Shown: positions 40,248-49,087 of the stretch, piece by piece
How positions within the stretch are numbered: the stretch's first letter is position 1
Layout of the letters: the number at the start of each line of letters is the position of its first letter
Origin: Shewanella algae
GTDB taxonomy: Bacteria > Pseudomonadota > Gammaproteobacteria > Enterobacterales > Shewanellaceae
Reading direction: 5' to 3'
NCBI RefSeq assembly: GCF_009183365.2
Contig: NZ_CP068230.1
Location: 378,501-442,500, forward strand
DNA length: 64,000 nt
Translations under genes and position numbers: made by a program
Notes under the pieces: generated by a model
What the model saw: the letters and a program-made list of their open reading frames with translations, nothing else
The model's database searches: none
What the model was told of the DNA's origin: nothing

Positions 40248-41828
40248 ATGAGTATCATCGCCCCCTCAATGCAGAAGGATGTCTACAAAGAGTTTCATGG
40301 TCGCGCCTATCATCCTCAGGTGACCGAGGTGTATGCCAACTTCACTTCCCGCAGCGGTCGCAATGCCAACATAGCAGACAATGACAAAGTCGCTTTTATT
40401 GGACTGCAGTATTTTATCAAGAGCTATTTGATGGAGGAGTGGGACAGCTTCTTTAGTCAGCCGAAGGCGCAGGCCGTGGCCGCCCATAAGCGCATACTCA
40501 GTGCCATGCTGGGGTACAGTGTCGATGTCTCTTACCTGGAAAAACTCCACGACCTTGGGTATTTACCGCTGAGGATCAAGGCGCTGGAAGAGGGTACTCT
40601 GGTGCCTTATCTGGTGCCGCCGTTGACCATAGTCAACACCCATCCGGATTTCCCCTGGTTGACCAACATGATAGAAACCGTGCTCAGTTGTGAAAACTGG
40701 CCGATACAAACCAGTGCCACCACGGCCGTTGCTTACCTGCGTACCTTTAAAGAGTTCGCCGACAAGACAGGCCTGCCTGCCGAGATGGTAGCGTTTCAGG
40801 GGCATGACTTCAGTTTTCGCGGCATGTTCGGTAAGCAGGCCGCTGCCATGAGTGGTTTTGGCCATTTGGCCAGCGGTTTTGTTGGAACCGACACCATTCC
40901 GGCGGTGCTGTTTGCCGAGAAGTACTATGGTGCCGATGTCGATAAGGAGTTGGTCGGCGCCTCAGTGGATGCCACTGAGCACTCGGTGACCTGTTCCTGG
41001 ATCCTCGAAGGGGAGATCGCCTTCTTCCGTTATCTGATGCAGACCCAGTCTCCCAAGGGGATCCTCAGTGTGGTGTCCGATACCTGGGATTTCTGGACTC
41101 TGGTGACTCAGTACTTACCTGAACTCAAGCAGGAGATCCTCGAGCGTGACGGCACCCTGGTGATCCGTCCCGATTCCGGCGATCCCGTGACCATTCTCAG
41201 CGGTTATAAGCTGGCGCCTGAATCACTTATCCGCGAATGTGGCCTGGATGAAGCATTGCAAAAGGCGGCCGATAACGGTTATGAGGCGATAAGTTGGCAT
41301 GGTGAGTTTATCGGTCTGCAGCGCCAAACCCTGATGGCCTGCGAGGTGAAGGGGCTTATCGAGTGCCTGTGGGACATTTTTGGTGGCACCTTGACCGACA
41401 AGGGTTACAAGTTATTGGATAACCATGTGGGTGCCATTTATGGCGATGCCATCACGCTCGAGCGCCAACGACAAATACTGCAGCGTTTGATGGATAAAGG
41501 TTTTGCTTCCAAAGTCGTGCTGGGGATTGGCTCATACAGCTATCAATATGTCACCCGAGATACCCATGGCTCGGCAGTCAAGGCGACCCACGTGATAAAA
41601 GACGGCGAGCCGCTGGCGATTTTCAAGGCGCCCAAGACAGATAGCCAAAAGCGTTCCGCCAAGGGGCTACTGCAAGTGGTTATGCAAGACGGTGAGCTGG
41701 TGCTGAGAGACGATGTTTCGGTGACTGAAGAAGCCCAGGGGCTACTGCAAACCGTTTATGAGGATGGCAAACTACTTCGCGAAACCAATCTGGCCGAGAT
41801 ACGTCAGCGGGTGGCGGCGCAGTTATGA
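40248..41828 (+). CDS. nadV: Nicotinamide phosphoribosyltransferase
   Basis: A 526-residue NAMPT/NadV enzyme that joins nicotinamide and PRPP to make NMN. Features are SMQKDVYKEFHGRAYHPQ and YVLSYNFTSR-like VTEVYANFTSRSGRNAN, QGHDFSFRGMFGKQAAAMSGFGHLASGFVGTDTIPA, and LVIRPDSGDPVTIL, the substrate-pocket region. Length fits the family. It is cotranscribed with prs and presumably NrtR-repressed when NAD is plentiful. The ATG at 40248 follows AAAAGGAG. Confidence 0.95.
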   Translation: MSIIAPSMQKDVYKEFHGRAYHPQVTEVYANFTSRSGRNANIADNDKVAFIGLQYFIKSYLMEEWDSFFSQPKAQAVAAHKRILSAMLGYSVDVSYLEKLHDLGYLPLRIKALEEGTLVPYLVPPLTIVNTHPDFPWLTNMIETVLSCENWPIQTSATTAVAYLRTFKEFADKTGLPAEMVAFQGHDFSFRGMFGKQAAAMSGFGHLASGFVGTDTIPAVLFAEKYYGADVDKELVGASVDATEHSVTCSWILEGEIAFFRYLMQTQSPKGILSVVSDTWDFWTLVTQYLPELKQEILERDGTLVIRPDSGDPVTILSGYKLAPESLIRECGLDEALQKAADNGYEAISWHGEFIGLQRQTLMACEVKGLIECLWDIFGGTLTDKGYKLLDNHVGAIYGDAITLERQRQILQRLMDKGFASKVVLGIGSYSYQYVTRDTHGSAVKATHVIKDGEPLAIFKAPKTDSQKRSAKGLLQVVMQDGELVLRDDVSVTEEAQGLLQTVYEDGKLLRETNLAEIRQRVAAQL

Positions 41829-41859
41829 AGCCTTGATTCAATGACATTCACCGGCAGGG

Positions 41860-42159
41860 TCAGACATCGATATCTATGATCTGACCCTTGCCTTCTTCCT
41901 GCGCCCTGGACTCATCCCTTTCTTCATCTTCCTGGCGGCGGTTATGTTTACGCCGCTCGTGGGCAAAGCCTTTCTGCTCTTTGCGGCGATCAGCGACTTT
42001 TTCACGCTTGTCTATTTCGGGAGGCAGTTGCGATTGCGGGGCTTCGTGGCTGTCGGGCGCTATGGCGGAGCTGGTCTTGACCTGCTCCACTTCGCGTTTG
42101 GGCTGAAATACCGCCTTGACCGGGCGCGCCAACATGGCGTAAATGCTGTCCAATCCCAT
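41860..42159 (-). CDS. Small highly charged hypothetical protein
   Basis: A 99-residue protein. The N-terminus (MGLDSIYAMLARPVKAVFQP) is mildly hydrophobic and resembles a peripheral-membrane helix; the rest is very rich in Lys, Arg, Glu and Asp (RREKVADRRKEQ, KHNRRQEDEERDESRAQEEG) and ends IIDIDV. It is likely disordered or a coiled coil. I do not recognise it. The hairpin AGGGTCAGA/TCTGACCCT (41856-41864, 41880-41888) spans its stop codon. Confidence 0.5.
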   Translation of the reverse strand: MGLDSIYAMLARPVKAVFQPKREVEQVKTSSAIAPDSHEAPQSQLPPEIDKREKVADRRKEQKGFAHERRKHNRRQEDEERDESRAQEEGKGQIIDIDV

Positions 42160-42517
42160 TAGAGTTCCCCGTGCCGGCGGCTTTTGCGCCGGTTAGATGC
42201 TTTAACTGTTAGCCTATTATGTATCCTTTATCGGCCTGTTTAGCCTAAAAATTAGACTGAATTTATCCTTTGGGGTTCCGGCTGTATCAAAACAGTGCTG
42301 AAATCTTTGACTCAGGCTCTGAACACTATTTAGGAAAAGCCTGTCGCTCTGATATGGGCAAGAAATTTTAGTTAACCATGATTTAACATTTAACCCTCAG
42401 ATACAGCTGTAAGGTTGGCATAGTGGTTTATCCTGGCCGAGTTTTGCCGCCACAGAAGTTTGCACTGGATCGCACTCCTGAATGCCCGGATCCGGGAAAC
42501 TTCTCCACAATCGTTTC

Positions 42518-42532
42518 TTTTCACTGTGAAAA
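42518..42532. promoter_or_regulatory. Palindrome TTTTCAC-T-GTGAAAA
   Basis: Perfect 7-bp arms around one base. It has operator-like symmetry; the regulator is unknown. It abuts the stem-loop at 42536. Confidence 0.4.
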
Positions 42533-42535
42533 TCT

Positions 42536-42570
42536 CCCCTGTCAGTGTTGAAATTTTCCACTGCCAGGGG
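42536..42570. repeat. Strong stem-loop upstream of mraZ
   Basis: CCCCTG-T-CAGTG (42536-42547) pairs with CACTG-C-CAGGGG (42559-42570), 11 pairs and one mismatch, loop of 11. No T-run follows directly. Confidence 0.5.
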
Positions 42571-42671
42571 CGGTAGCACCACTTTTTGCCACTTGGAATT
42601 CGGCTGTTCAAAAAATGTTGTGACACGCTGCTAACCCGCTTGGTGACTGGCTTTATTCGAGTTTGCATTGC

Positions 42672-42701
42672 TTGACAATCCTTGTTGACTATCCCTAAAC
42701 T
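42672..42701 (+). promoter_or_regulatory. mraZ (dcw cluster) promoter
   Basis: A perfect -35 TTGACA (42672-42677) and -10 TAAACT (42696-42701), spacer 18. Transcription would begin about 55 bases before mraZ and run into the division cluster. Confidence 0.75.
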
Positions 42702-42710
42702 TAGCATCTG

Positions 42711-42735
42711 TGGGAATTTGTGGATATTTGTGGAT
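42711..42735 (+). promoter_or_regulatory. MraZ-binding direct repeats
   Basis: Three repeats TGGGA, TGGAT, TGGAT start at 42711, 42721 and 42731, each separated by 5 bases. This is the 10-bp-period TGGG-N-type array that MraZ uses to repress its own promoter. It starts 10 bases after the -10. Confidence 0.8.
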
Positions 42736-42762
42736 CTATTAACTGAGCAAGGATGAAACCAA

Positions 42763-43221
42763 GTGTTTTCCGGCGCAAGTGCTTTGAATCTGGATGCCAA
42801 GGGGCGGATCGCTATGCCAACGCGATACCGCGAGCCTCTGCATGCCGATCATCAAGGCAAGCTGGTAATCACTGTGGATATCCAATCTCCCTGCCTGTTG
42901 ATCTATCCGATAAACGAATGGAACAAAGTCGCCGACAAGCTGCTCGGTCTGTCTGATTTTCAACCACAGGAGCGGGCGATGAAGCGCCTGATGTTGGGCT
43001 ATGCCCAGGAATGTGAGTTGGATGCCAACGGCCGGGTTTTGTTGACTCCGCCGCTCAGGCAATACGCCTCTTTGGAAAAGAAGACCATGTTGGTCGGGCA
43101 GTTGAACAAATTCGAACTCTGGGATGAGCAGGTCTGGCAGCAGCAGCTGGCCGACAGCCTGGAGATGATTAAGAGCCAGGGATTGACCGCCAGTGAGCGG
43201 CTGGCTGATTTCTCACTCTGA
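42763..43221 (+). CDS. mraZ: Transcriptional regulator MraZ
   Basis: A 152-residue protein of two AbrB-like SpoVT repeats: MFSGASALNLDAKGRIAMPTRYREPL (residues 1-26) and ELDANGRVLLTPPLRQYASL (about 85-104), each with the D-x-K/N-GR motif. It represses the division and cell-wall cluster by binding repeats upstream of itself. It has the length of E. coli MraZ and the same ending, LSERLxDFSL-like SERLADFSL. The start is GTG 42763 with AAGGA upstream. It is first gene of the dcw cluster, its stop touching an alternative rsmH start. Confidence 0.96.
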   Translation: MFSGASALNLDAKGRIAMPTRYREPLHADHQGKLVITVDIQSPCLLIYPINEWNKVADKLLGLSDFQPQERAMKRLMLGYAQECELDANGRVLLTPPLRQYASLEKKTMLVGQLNKFELWDEQVWQQQLADSLEMIKSQGLTASERLADFSL

Positions 43222-43250
43222 TGAGTGAGACCAGATTAAAGAAGAGAGTG

Positions 43251-44192
43251 ATGAGCCAAAACTTTGCCCACCTGTCTGTCCTGCTTCAAGAAACGGTAGA
43301 CGGGCTCAATATCCGCCCAGATGGCATCTATATCGACGGCACTTTCGGTCGAGGCGGACACTCACGTCAGATCCTTTCCCGCCTGGGAGAACAGGGGCGG
43401 CTGATTGCCATCGATAGAGACCCGGCGGCCATTGAAGCTGCCAAACAGTTTGCCGATGATCCGCGTTTCACCATAGTCCATGGCGGTTTTGGCCAGTTGG
43501 CCGACTATGTTGAGCAACTTGGGCTGGTGGGCAAGATAGACGGTGTCTTACTGGATCTCGGTGTGTCATCACCGCAACTGGACGATGCCGAGCGTGGCTT
43601 TAGTTTTCTGCGTGATGGTCCACTGGATATGCGGATGGATAACAGCCAGGGCGAAACGGCGGCTCAATGGCTCGCCAGGGCCGAAGTCGAAGATATGGCT
43701 TGGGTATTCAAGACCTATGGTGAAGAGAAAAACGCCCGCCATATCGCCCGTTGTATCGCCGCCGACCGTGATGAGAAGCCGTTTTTGCGCACCAAAGATT
43801 TGGCCGGCTTGATCGAAAGGATCACCAAACACAAAGAGCGCAACAAGCATCCGGCAACTCGAGTGTTTCAGGCGATTCGCATCTATATCAACAGCGAGCT
43901 GGATCAGATAGATCAGGCGCTGGAAGGGGCACTGCAAGTACTGGCGCCCAAGGGGCGGCTGTCGATCATCAGCTTCCACTCCCTGGAAGATCGCATGGTG
44001 AAGCGTTTTATCCGCCGTCACAGCAAAGGCGAGGAAGTGCCCTACGGTTTGCCGGTGACCGAGGCCGAGCTCAACCGCTCGCGGCAGCTGTTGCCCATAG
44101 GCAAGGCGATGAAACCATCGGATGAAGAGATTGCCGTTAATGCCCGGGCCCGCAGTTCTGTACTCAGAATTGCCGAGCGTTTGCCTTACTGA
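43251..44192 (+). CDS. rsmH: 16S rRNA (cytosine(1402)-N(4))-methyltransferase
   Basis: A 313-residue SAM-dependent methyltransferase (formerly MraW) acting on the ribosomal P site. Features are HLSVLLQETVDGLNIRPDGIYIDGTFGRGGHS with the SAM motif, LLDLGVSSPQLDDAERGFSF, and ISFHSLEDRMVKRFI. The ATG at 43251 is preferred, with GAAGAGAG before it; this gives the E. coli length. The ATG at 43221 adds ten residues and directly overlaps the mraZ stop (TGATG), so reinitiation there is an alternative. Confidence 0.95.
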   Translation: MSQNFAHLSVLLQETVDGLNIRPDGIYIDGTFGRGGHSRQILSRLGEQGRLIAIDRDPAAIEAAKQFADDPRFTIVHGGFGQLADYVEQLGLVGKIDGVLLDLGVSSPQLDDAERGFSFLRDGPLDMRMDNSQGETAAQWLARAEVEDMAWVFKTYGEEKNARHIARCIAADRDEKPFLRTKDLAGLIERITKHKERNKHPATRVFQAIRIYINSELDQIDQALEGALQVLAPKGRLSIISFHSLEDRMVKRFIRRHSKGEEVPYGLPVTEAELNRSRQLLPIGKAMKPSDEEIAVNARARSSVLRIAERLPY

Positions 44193-44200
44193 GGTTGACG

Positions 44201-44515
44201 GTGAGTAAGTCGCAACTCAATCTGGCGCGCATAGTGCTGCAGGATCTTTGGCAGCACAAATGGATCCTCTTGCTGGGCATGCTGGTGCTGGGTAATGCGG
44301 TTGCCGTGGTATATACCAGCCACATCAGCCGTACCCAAACCAGTGAGTTGGACAAGCTGTTACAGGAAAGGGATCGCCTGGACATTGAGTGGCGCAACCT
44401 GTTGCTGGAAGAACAGTCGCAGGCAGAGCACAGCCGGATAACTCGGATTGCGACCAAGGAATTGGACATGATAAGGCCCTTACCCAATGAAGAGGTGGTA
44501 GTGAGACTCCCATGA
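44201..44515 (+). CDS. ftsL: Cell division protein FtsL
   Basis: A 104-residue single-span membrane protein of the FtsQLB divisome complex. After a short cytosolic tail comes a membrane helix (WILLLGMLVLGNAVAVVY, about residues 20-38) and a periplasmic coiled coil (SELDKLLQERDRLDIEWRNLLLEEQSQAE). The start is the GTG at 44201 with GAGG 6 bases upstream; a TTG at 44195 would take in the ribosome site. It overlaps ftsI by 4 bases. Sequence is poorly conserved in this family, but place and architecture are decisive. Confidence 0.93.
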   Translation: MSKSQLNLARIVLQDLWQHKWILLLGMLVLGNAVAVVYTSHISRTQTSELDKLLQERDRLDIEWRNLLLEEQSQAEHSRITRIATKELDMIRPLPNEEVVVRLP

Positions 44516-46248
44516 GAAAACAGGCTAAAAGGATTCAAAAGCCCCAACTGATCCACTGGCGACTGCAGGTGGTGGTGGCTTTTGTTTGCCTGTTGTTTGT
44601 CTCGCTTGTTGGACGTGCCGCCTACATCCAGGTGATAGAACCGGAAAAACTACGTCATGAGAGTGATATGCGTACTTTGCGAACCACCTCCAACGAGGTG
44701 CAAAGAGGGCTTATCACTGACCGCAACGGCGAGATGCTGGCCGTCAGTGTGCCTGTGCGTGCCGTCTACGCCGATCCCAAGGTGGTTCACGACAAGGATG
44801 GCTTCAATGATATGCGCCGTTGGCGGGCACTGGCCGATGTATTGCACGAGCCGCTGGATGACCTGTTGGCAAGGGTGCAGTCCAACCCCAAGAAACGCTT
44901 TACCTACCTCAAGCGCCAGGTTACCCCGGCGGTAGCGCACTATATCGAACAACTGAAGCTACCCGGCATCTACCTCAAGTCCGAATCACGCCGTTACTAT
45001 CCGGCCGGTGAGATCAGCGCTCAGCTGGTCGGGATCACCAATATCGATGATGTTGGCATCGAAGGCATTGAAAACACTTACAACAGCTGGCTGACCGGCA
45101 CTCCCTCCAAGCAGAAGGTGCGCAAGTCCCGTGACGGCCGGGTGGTTGAGCGGCTGGATATTATCCAGGAGGGCGAGAGCCCCAATGATCTGGTGCTCAG
45201 CATAGATCAGCGTATTCAGCAGTTAGCTTACCGTGAGCTCAAGCGTGCCACCGAAATGAACCAGGCAACATCCGGTTCTGTGGTGGTGCTGGATGTGCAC
45301 ACGGGTGAAGTGCTGGCGATGGTCAACACCCCCTCCTATAACCCAAACTCGCGGGAAAATCTGCAGAGCCACAGGATGCGTAACCGTGCCCTGACAGACA
45401 CCTTCGAGCCGGGTTCGACGGTGAAACCCTTTGTGGTGGTGGCTGCGCTGGAAGCCGGAATCGTCAAGAGCGATGAGCTTATCCCGACATCACCCGGTTG
45501 GATGCGTATCGGTGGTCGACAGGTGCGGGATGCCCGCAACTATGGCGATATGTCGCTGGCGAAGATTTTGATCAAGTCCAGTAACGTGGGGATCAGTAAG
45601 TTGGCACTGGAAATGCCGGTGCAGCAGCTGCTGGGCACCTATCAGTCCATGGGGCTCGGCAACTATTCAGGGATCAACCTGACCGGCGAGAGTGCCGGTT
45701 TGGTGCAGGACAGACACAGATGGTCCGACTTTGAACGGGCGACTCTGTCCTTCGGCTATGGCCTGACCGCTACCCCGCTGCAATTGGCGCGTATGTACGC
45801 CACTCTGGGCAGCGGCGGCATGCTTTACCCGGTATCGATTCTTAAACTGAAGCAACCGCCGGAAGGCACCCGGGTAATAGCCCCGGACGTGGCCCGCGAT
45901 GTGATCAACATGCTGGTGGGCGTGACCGAGAAGGGCGGCACAGGTACTCGGGCGCACATTGAAGGCTATCCGGTTGCCGGTAAGTCGGGCACCAGTCGTA
46001 AGGCGATAGCCGGTGGCTATGGCGATGATTATGTTGCCCTGTTTGCCGGTGTCGCGCCGGCCAATAACCCCAGGCTCGCCATGGTAGTGGTGATCAACGA
46101 GCCCAAAGGGGACAGATATTACGGCGGCGTGGTGGCGGCACCTGTGTTTGGCAAGGTGATGTCCGGCGCGTTGCAGATGTTGAATGTGGAGCCTGTGAGT
46201 GATGATACTCGCGTGCAACTGGCTCAGGTACCTAGGAGAGCAGAATGA
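44512..46248 (+). CDS. ftsI: Septal peptidoglycan transpeptidase FtsI (PBP3)
   Basis: A 578-residue class B penicillin-binding protein that cross-links septal peptidoglycan. A cytosolic tail and membrane anchor (LQVVVAFVCLLFVSLVGRAAYI, about 20-42) are followed by a PBP dimerisation domain (RGLITDRNGEMLAVSVPV) and the transpeptidase domain: SxxK as STVK with Ser302, SxN as SSN (IKSSNVGI), and KTG-type KSGT (AGKSGTSRK). Works with FtsW, encoded at 51486. It overlaps both neighbours by 4 bases. Length fits E. coli FtsI (588). Confidence 0.97.
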   Translation: MRKQAKRIQKPQLIHWRLQVVVAFVCLLFVSLVGRAAYIQVIEPEKLRHESDMRTLRTTSNEVQRGLITDRNGEMLAVSVPVRAVYADPKVVHDKDGFNDMRRWRALADVLHEPLDDLLARVQSNPKKRFTYLKRQVTPAVAHYIEQLKLPGIYLKSESRRYYPAGEISAQLVGITNIDDVGIEGIENTYNSWLTGTPSKQKVRKSRDGRVVERLDIIQEGESPNDLVLSIDQRIQQLAYRELKRATEMNQATSGSVVVLDVHTGEVLAMVNTPSYNPNSRENLQSHRMRNRALTDTFEPGSTVKPFVVVAALEAGIVKSDELIPTSPGWMRIGGRQVRDARNYGDMSLAKILIKSSNVGISKLALEMPVQQLLGTYQSMGLGNYSGINLTGESAGLVQDRHRWSDFERATLSFGYGLTATPLQLARMYATLGSGGMLYPVSILKLKQPPEGTRVIAPDVARDVINMLVGVTEKGGTGTRAHIEGYPVAGKSGTSRKAIAGGYGDDYVALFAGVAPANNPRLAMVVVINEPKGDRYYGGVVAAPVFGKVMSGALQMLNVEPVSDDTRVQLAQVPRRAE

Positions 46249-47714
46249 TGTTATTGCGGGATCTGCTGGCTCCCTGGTTTCATTACTCCGGCGCGGAGGC
46301 GGTGGCCGAGCCCTGTCTCGACAGCCGGAAAGTGGTTGAAGGCGGCCTTTTCGTGGCCGTTCCCGGACATCAGGCCGATGGTCGGGAGTATGTTGCCGCC
46401 GCCTTCAACAAGGGAGCCGCGGCTGCCTTGCTGCATACGGACGATCCGGATGCCCACGGCAAGGTGGAGCGGGAGCAAGGCTTAACCATCTACTTTTTTC
46501 AACTGAGTCGGCAGCTATCGGCGCTGGCGGCCCAGTTCTATGGCATTCACGCGGTCAAGCCTCGTCTGGTGGGGATTACCGGCACCAATGGCAAGACTTC
46601 TGTCAGCCAGCTAATCGCCCAGTGGGTGTCTTTGCTCGGCGAAAAGGCCGGTGTCATGGGCACTTTGGGGAACGGTTTGCTGGGGAAACTCCAGGAAGCG
46701 ACCAATACTACCAGTGATGCCTTGGCCGTAATGGCCCAGCTCAAGGCTTTTGAGCTGATGGATGTCAGCGTCTGTGCCATGGAAGTATCCAGCCACGGTT
46801 TGGTGCAGGGGCGGGTAGAAGCCGCACCCTTTGAAGTGGCGGTATTTACCAACCTGAGCCGGGATCATCTGGATTACCACCTGACCATGGAGGCTTATGC
46901 CGCCGCCAAATTGAGGCTGATGCGGTTTGCCTGTCTCAAACACGCGGTGATTAACCTGGATGACGCCACAGGGCAGGCCTGGTTCGAGGAACTGCCCAAG
47001 GCCAAGTTGCTTGGCTATAGCATTAATCAAGATCCCAGAGCGGCAGTTGTTGCTGTCAATCCTCAATATCACGCCAAGGGCGTGCGCGCCGAGATCCACT
47101 GGCCGGAAGGCAAAGGTGTGCTGGAAACCCCGCTGCTGGGCGAATTCAATCTCTCCAATCTGTTGGCGGCGCTGACGGCGCTCTATGCCATGGGGTATCC
47201 GCTGCAAAAGCTGCTGACGTTGTCACCGGCCCTTAAGCCCGTGCCCGGACGGATGGAGTGTTTCCCGTCGAACAAAGGTTTTTCGCTGGTGGTGGATTAT
47301 GCCCACACCCCGGATGCGCTGGAGCAAGCGCTCAAGGCGCTGCGGCTGCATACCGACAACCGCCTCTGGTGTGTCTTTGGCTGCGGCGGCGATCGTGACA
47401 GGGGCAAGCGGCCGCTGATGGCCCGCGCTGCCGAGGCTTTTGCCGACCGCTTGATGGTCACCAGCGACAATACTCGCAGCGAAGAGCCGCAAACCATCAT
47501 TGATGAAGTCATGGCCGGGCTGACCCGCCCCGAGGCGGCACTTTCCTGTGTCGATAGGGTGACAGCCATTAAACAGGTTTGCGCCCAGGCCGAGGCGGGA
47601 GATGTGATTTTATTGGCTGGTAAGGGGCATGAAACCTATCAGGAAGTTGCAGGAAGCCGTCATCACTACGATGAGCGGGCCTTGGCGCTGGAACTTAGCG
47701 GAGGCAAGGCATGA
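46245..47714 (+). CDS. murE: UDP-MurNAc-L-Ala-D-Glu:meso-DAP ligase
   Basis: A 489-residue Mur ligase adding meso-diaminopimelate to the peptidoglycan precursor. The ATP loop is GITGTNGKTSVSQLIA (about residues 110-125). The DAP-specificity motif DNTRSE- is visible as SDNTRSEEPQ, and ATTT-like TNTTSDAL binds the UDP-sugar. VVDYAHTPDALEQAL and FGCGGDRDRGKRPLM complete the family blocks. Start ATG 46245, overlapping ftsI. The next gene, murF, overlaps its end by 4 bases. Confidence 0.97.
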   Translation: MMLLRDLLAPWFHYSGAEAVAEPCLDSRKVVEGGLFVAVPGHQADGREYVAAAFNKGAAAALLHTDDPDAHGKVEREQGLTIYFFQLSRQLSALAAQFYGIHAVKPRLVGITGTNGKTSVSQLIAQWVSLLGEKAGVMGTLGNGLLGKLQEATNTTSDALAVMAQLKAFELMDVSVCAMEVSSHGLVQGRVEAAPFEVAVFTNLSRDHLDYHLTMEAYAAAKLRLMRFACLKHAVINLDDATGQAWFEELPKAKLLGYSINQDPRAAVVAVNPQYHAKGVRAEIHWPEGKGVLETPLLGEFNLSNLLAALTALYAMGYPLQKLLTLSPALKPVPGRMECFPSNKGFSLVVDYAHTPDALEQALKALRLHTDNRLWCVFGCGGDRDRGKRPLMARAAEAFADRLMVTSDNTRSEEPQTIIDEVMAGLTRPEAALSCVDRVTAIKQVCAQAEAGDVILLAGKGHETYQEVAGSRHHYDERALALELSGGKA

Positions 47715-49087
47715 TCCCTTTAACTCTGCAACAGATAGCCACGGCGCTAAATGCCAAGTTGATTCCAGCGACTGCCGCAGAGCAGTTGATTGAGAGTGTC
47801 AGCACAGATAGCCGCGATATAGGCACCAAAGGTTTGTTTATCGCCCTCAAGGGCGAGCGCTTCGACGCCCATGAGTTTGCGCCAACGGCGGTCAAAAATG
47901 GCGCCGCAGCGCTCCTGGTCAGCCGCGAGTTGGCACTCGATGTGCCGCAGCTGCTGGTGGCCGATCCTCACCAGGCCCTGGGGCAACTGGCGGCCATAGT
48001 ACGCAGCCTGGTATCACCCAAGTGTGTTGCCTTGACCGGCTCCAACGGCAAGACCAGCGTCAAGGAGATGTTGGCGACCATATTGTCGCAACATGCCAAG
48101 GTGCTCTACACCGCCGGTAACTTCAACAACGACATAGGCGTGCCGCTGACAGCCTTGCGACTGGAGCCTGAACACGAATACGCGGTATTTGAGCTTGGTG
48201 CCAACCACAAGGGTGAAATTGATTACACCTCGGCCATAGTGCGCCCGGATGTTGCCCTGGTGAACAATGTTGCCAGCGCCCACCTCGAAGGGTTTGGCTC
48301 AGAGGCCGGTGTGGCGGCGGCCAAATCCGAGATTTTCAATCACTTGGCCCCGGACGGCTGCGCCATTATCAATGCCAATGACAGATACGCCGAGGTAATG
48401 CGTCAGGCTGCGTTAGGCTACCGTCAGTTAAGCTATGGCATTGACGCAGCAGCCGAGTTGACAGCCAAAGATTTACAGGCCGATGCCTCGGGGCGTTATC
48501 GCTGCACTCTTTGCTGGCAGCAACAGGAGTATCTGCTGGCGCTGCCGTTGGCCGGCCGACATCAGGTGGCCAATGCTCTGGCGGCAACTTCGGTTTGCCT
48601 GGCGCTGGGCCTGGATATGGCAAGCATTATCTCTGGCTTGCAACAGATGCAGCCGGTCAAGGGACGCATGCTGCCCACTGAGCTTGGGCGGGTGCAGCTG
48701 ATCGACGATAGCTATAACGCCAATCCGGCCTCGGTCAAGGCTGCGATCAACTGGCTTCACGAAATTCACGGAAATCGCATTCTGGTACTGGGCGATTTGG
48801 GGGAATTAGGCGACAATGCCCCCCTTTTGCATCGCGAGCTGGGTGAGTATGCCCGGGAGGCCGGGATAGATGCCCTGTTTTGCTGCGGTCAATTAACCCA
48901 GAACACCAGCCAGGGGTTTGGTACGGAACATCTGGATACCCAAGGGCGTTTGGTGGAAAGTTTAATCAAATATATCAATCAGTTGTCAGGGAGTGTCACT
49001 GTATTGGTCAAGGGTTCACGCAGCATGCGTATGGAGCGTGTGGTCGAGGCCCTTAAATCAGCCTTCGGGCGTGGGGAGTTAGTGTAG
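47711..49087 (+). CDS. murF: UDP-MurNAc-tripeptide:D-alanyl-D-alanine ligase
   Basis: A 458-residue Mur ligase that adds D-Ala-D-Ala, finishing the UDP-MurNAc pentapeptide. Features are the ATP loop ALTGSNGKTSVKEMLA (about 105-120), FNNDIGVPLTALRL, and LIDDSYNANPASVKAAINWL. D-Ala-D-Ala must come from a Ddl ligase encoded elsewhere, since ddlB is not in this cluster. It overlaps murE by 4 bases and abuts mraY with none. Confidence 0.97.
   Translation: MIPLTLQQIATALNAKLIPATAAEQLIESVSTDSRDIGTKGLFIALKGERFDAHEFAPTAVKNGAAALLVSRELALDVPQLLVADPHQALGQLAAIVRSLVSPKCVALTGSNGKTSVKEMLATILSQHAKVLYTAGNFNNDIGVPLTALRLEPEHEYAVFELGANHKGEIDYTSAIVRPDVALVNNVASAHLEGFGSEAGVAAAKSEIFNHLAPDGCAIINANDRYAEVMRQAALGYRQLSYGIDAAAELTAKDLQADASGRYRCTLCWQQQEYLLALPLAGRHQVANALAATSVCLALGLDMASIISGLQQMQPVKGRMLPTELGRVQLIDDSYNANPASVKAAINWLHEIHGNRILVLGDLGELGDNAPLLHRELGEYAREAGIDALFCCGQLTQNTSQGFGTEHLDTQGRLVESLIKYINQLSGSVTVLVKGSRSMRMERVVEALKSAFGRGELV

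Larger units (their letters stand above)
42160..42762. other. Divergent intergenic region upstream of mraZ
   Basis: A stretch of 603 bases without a gene. It holds a CCGGCG/CGCCGG hairpin (42174-42192), a 15-bp palindrome (42518-42532), a strong stem-loop (42536-42570), a promoter at 42672 and the MraZ repeats. I looked for RNase P RNA, often found near here in other gammaproteobacteria, and saw none of its conserved blocks. Confidence 0.5.

Noticed and set aside
42390..42800. Minus-strand open frame upstream of mraZ, and a search for rnpB there
   Set aside because: The frame covers the mraZ promoter and repeats; conserved RNase P RNA blocks are not found.
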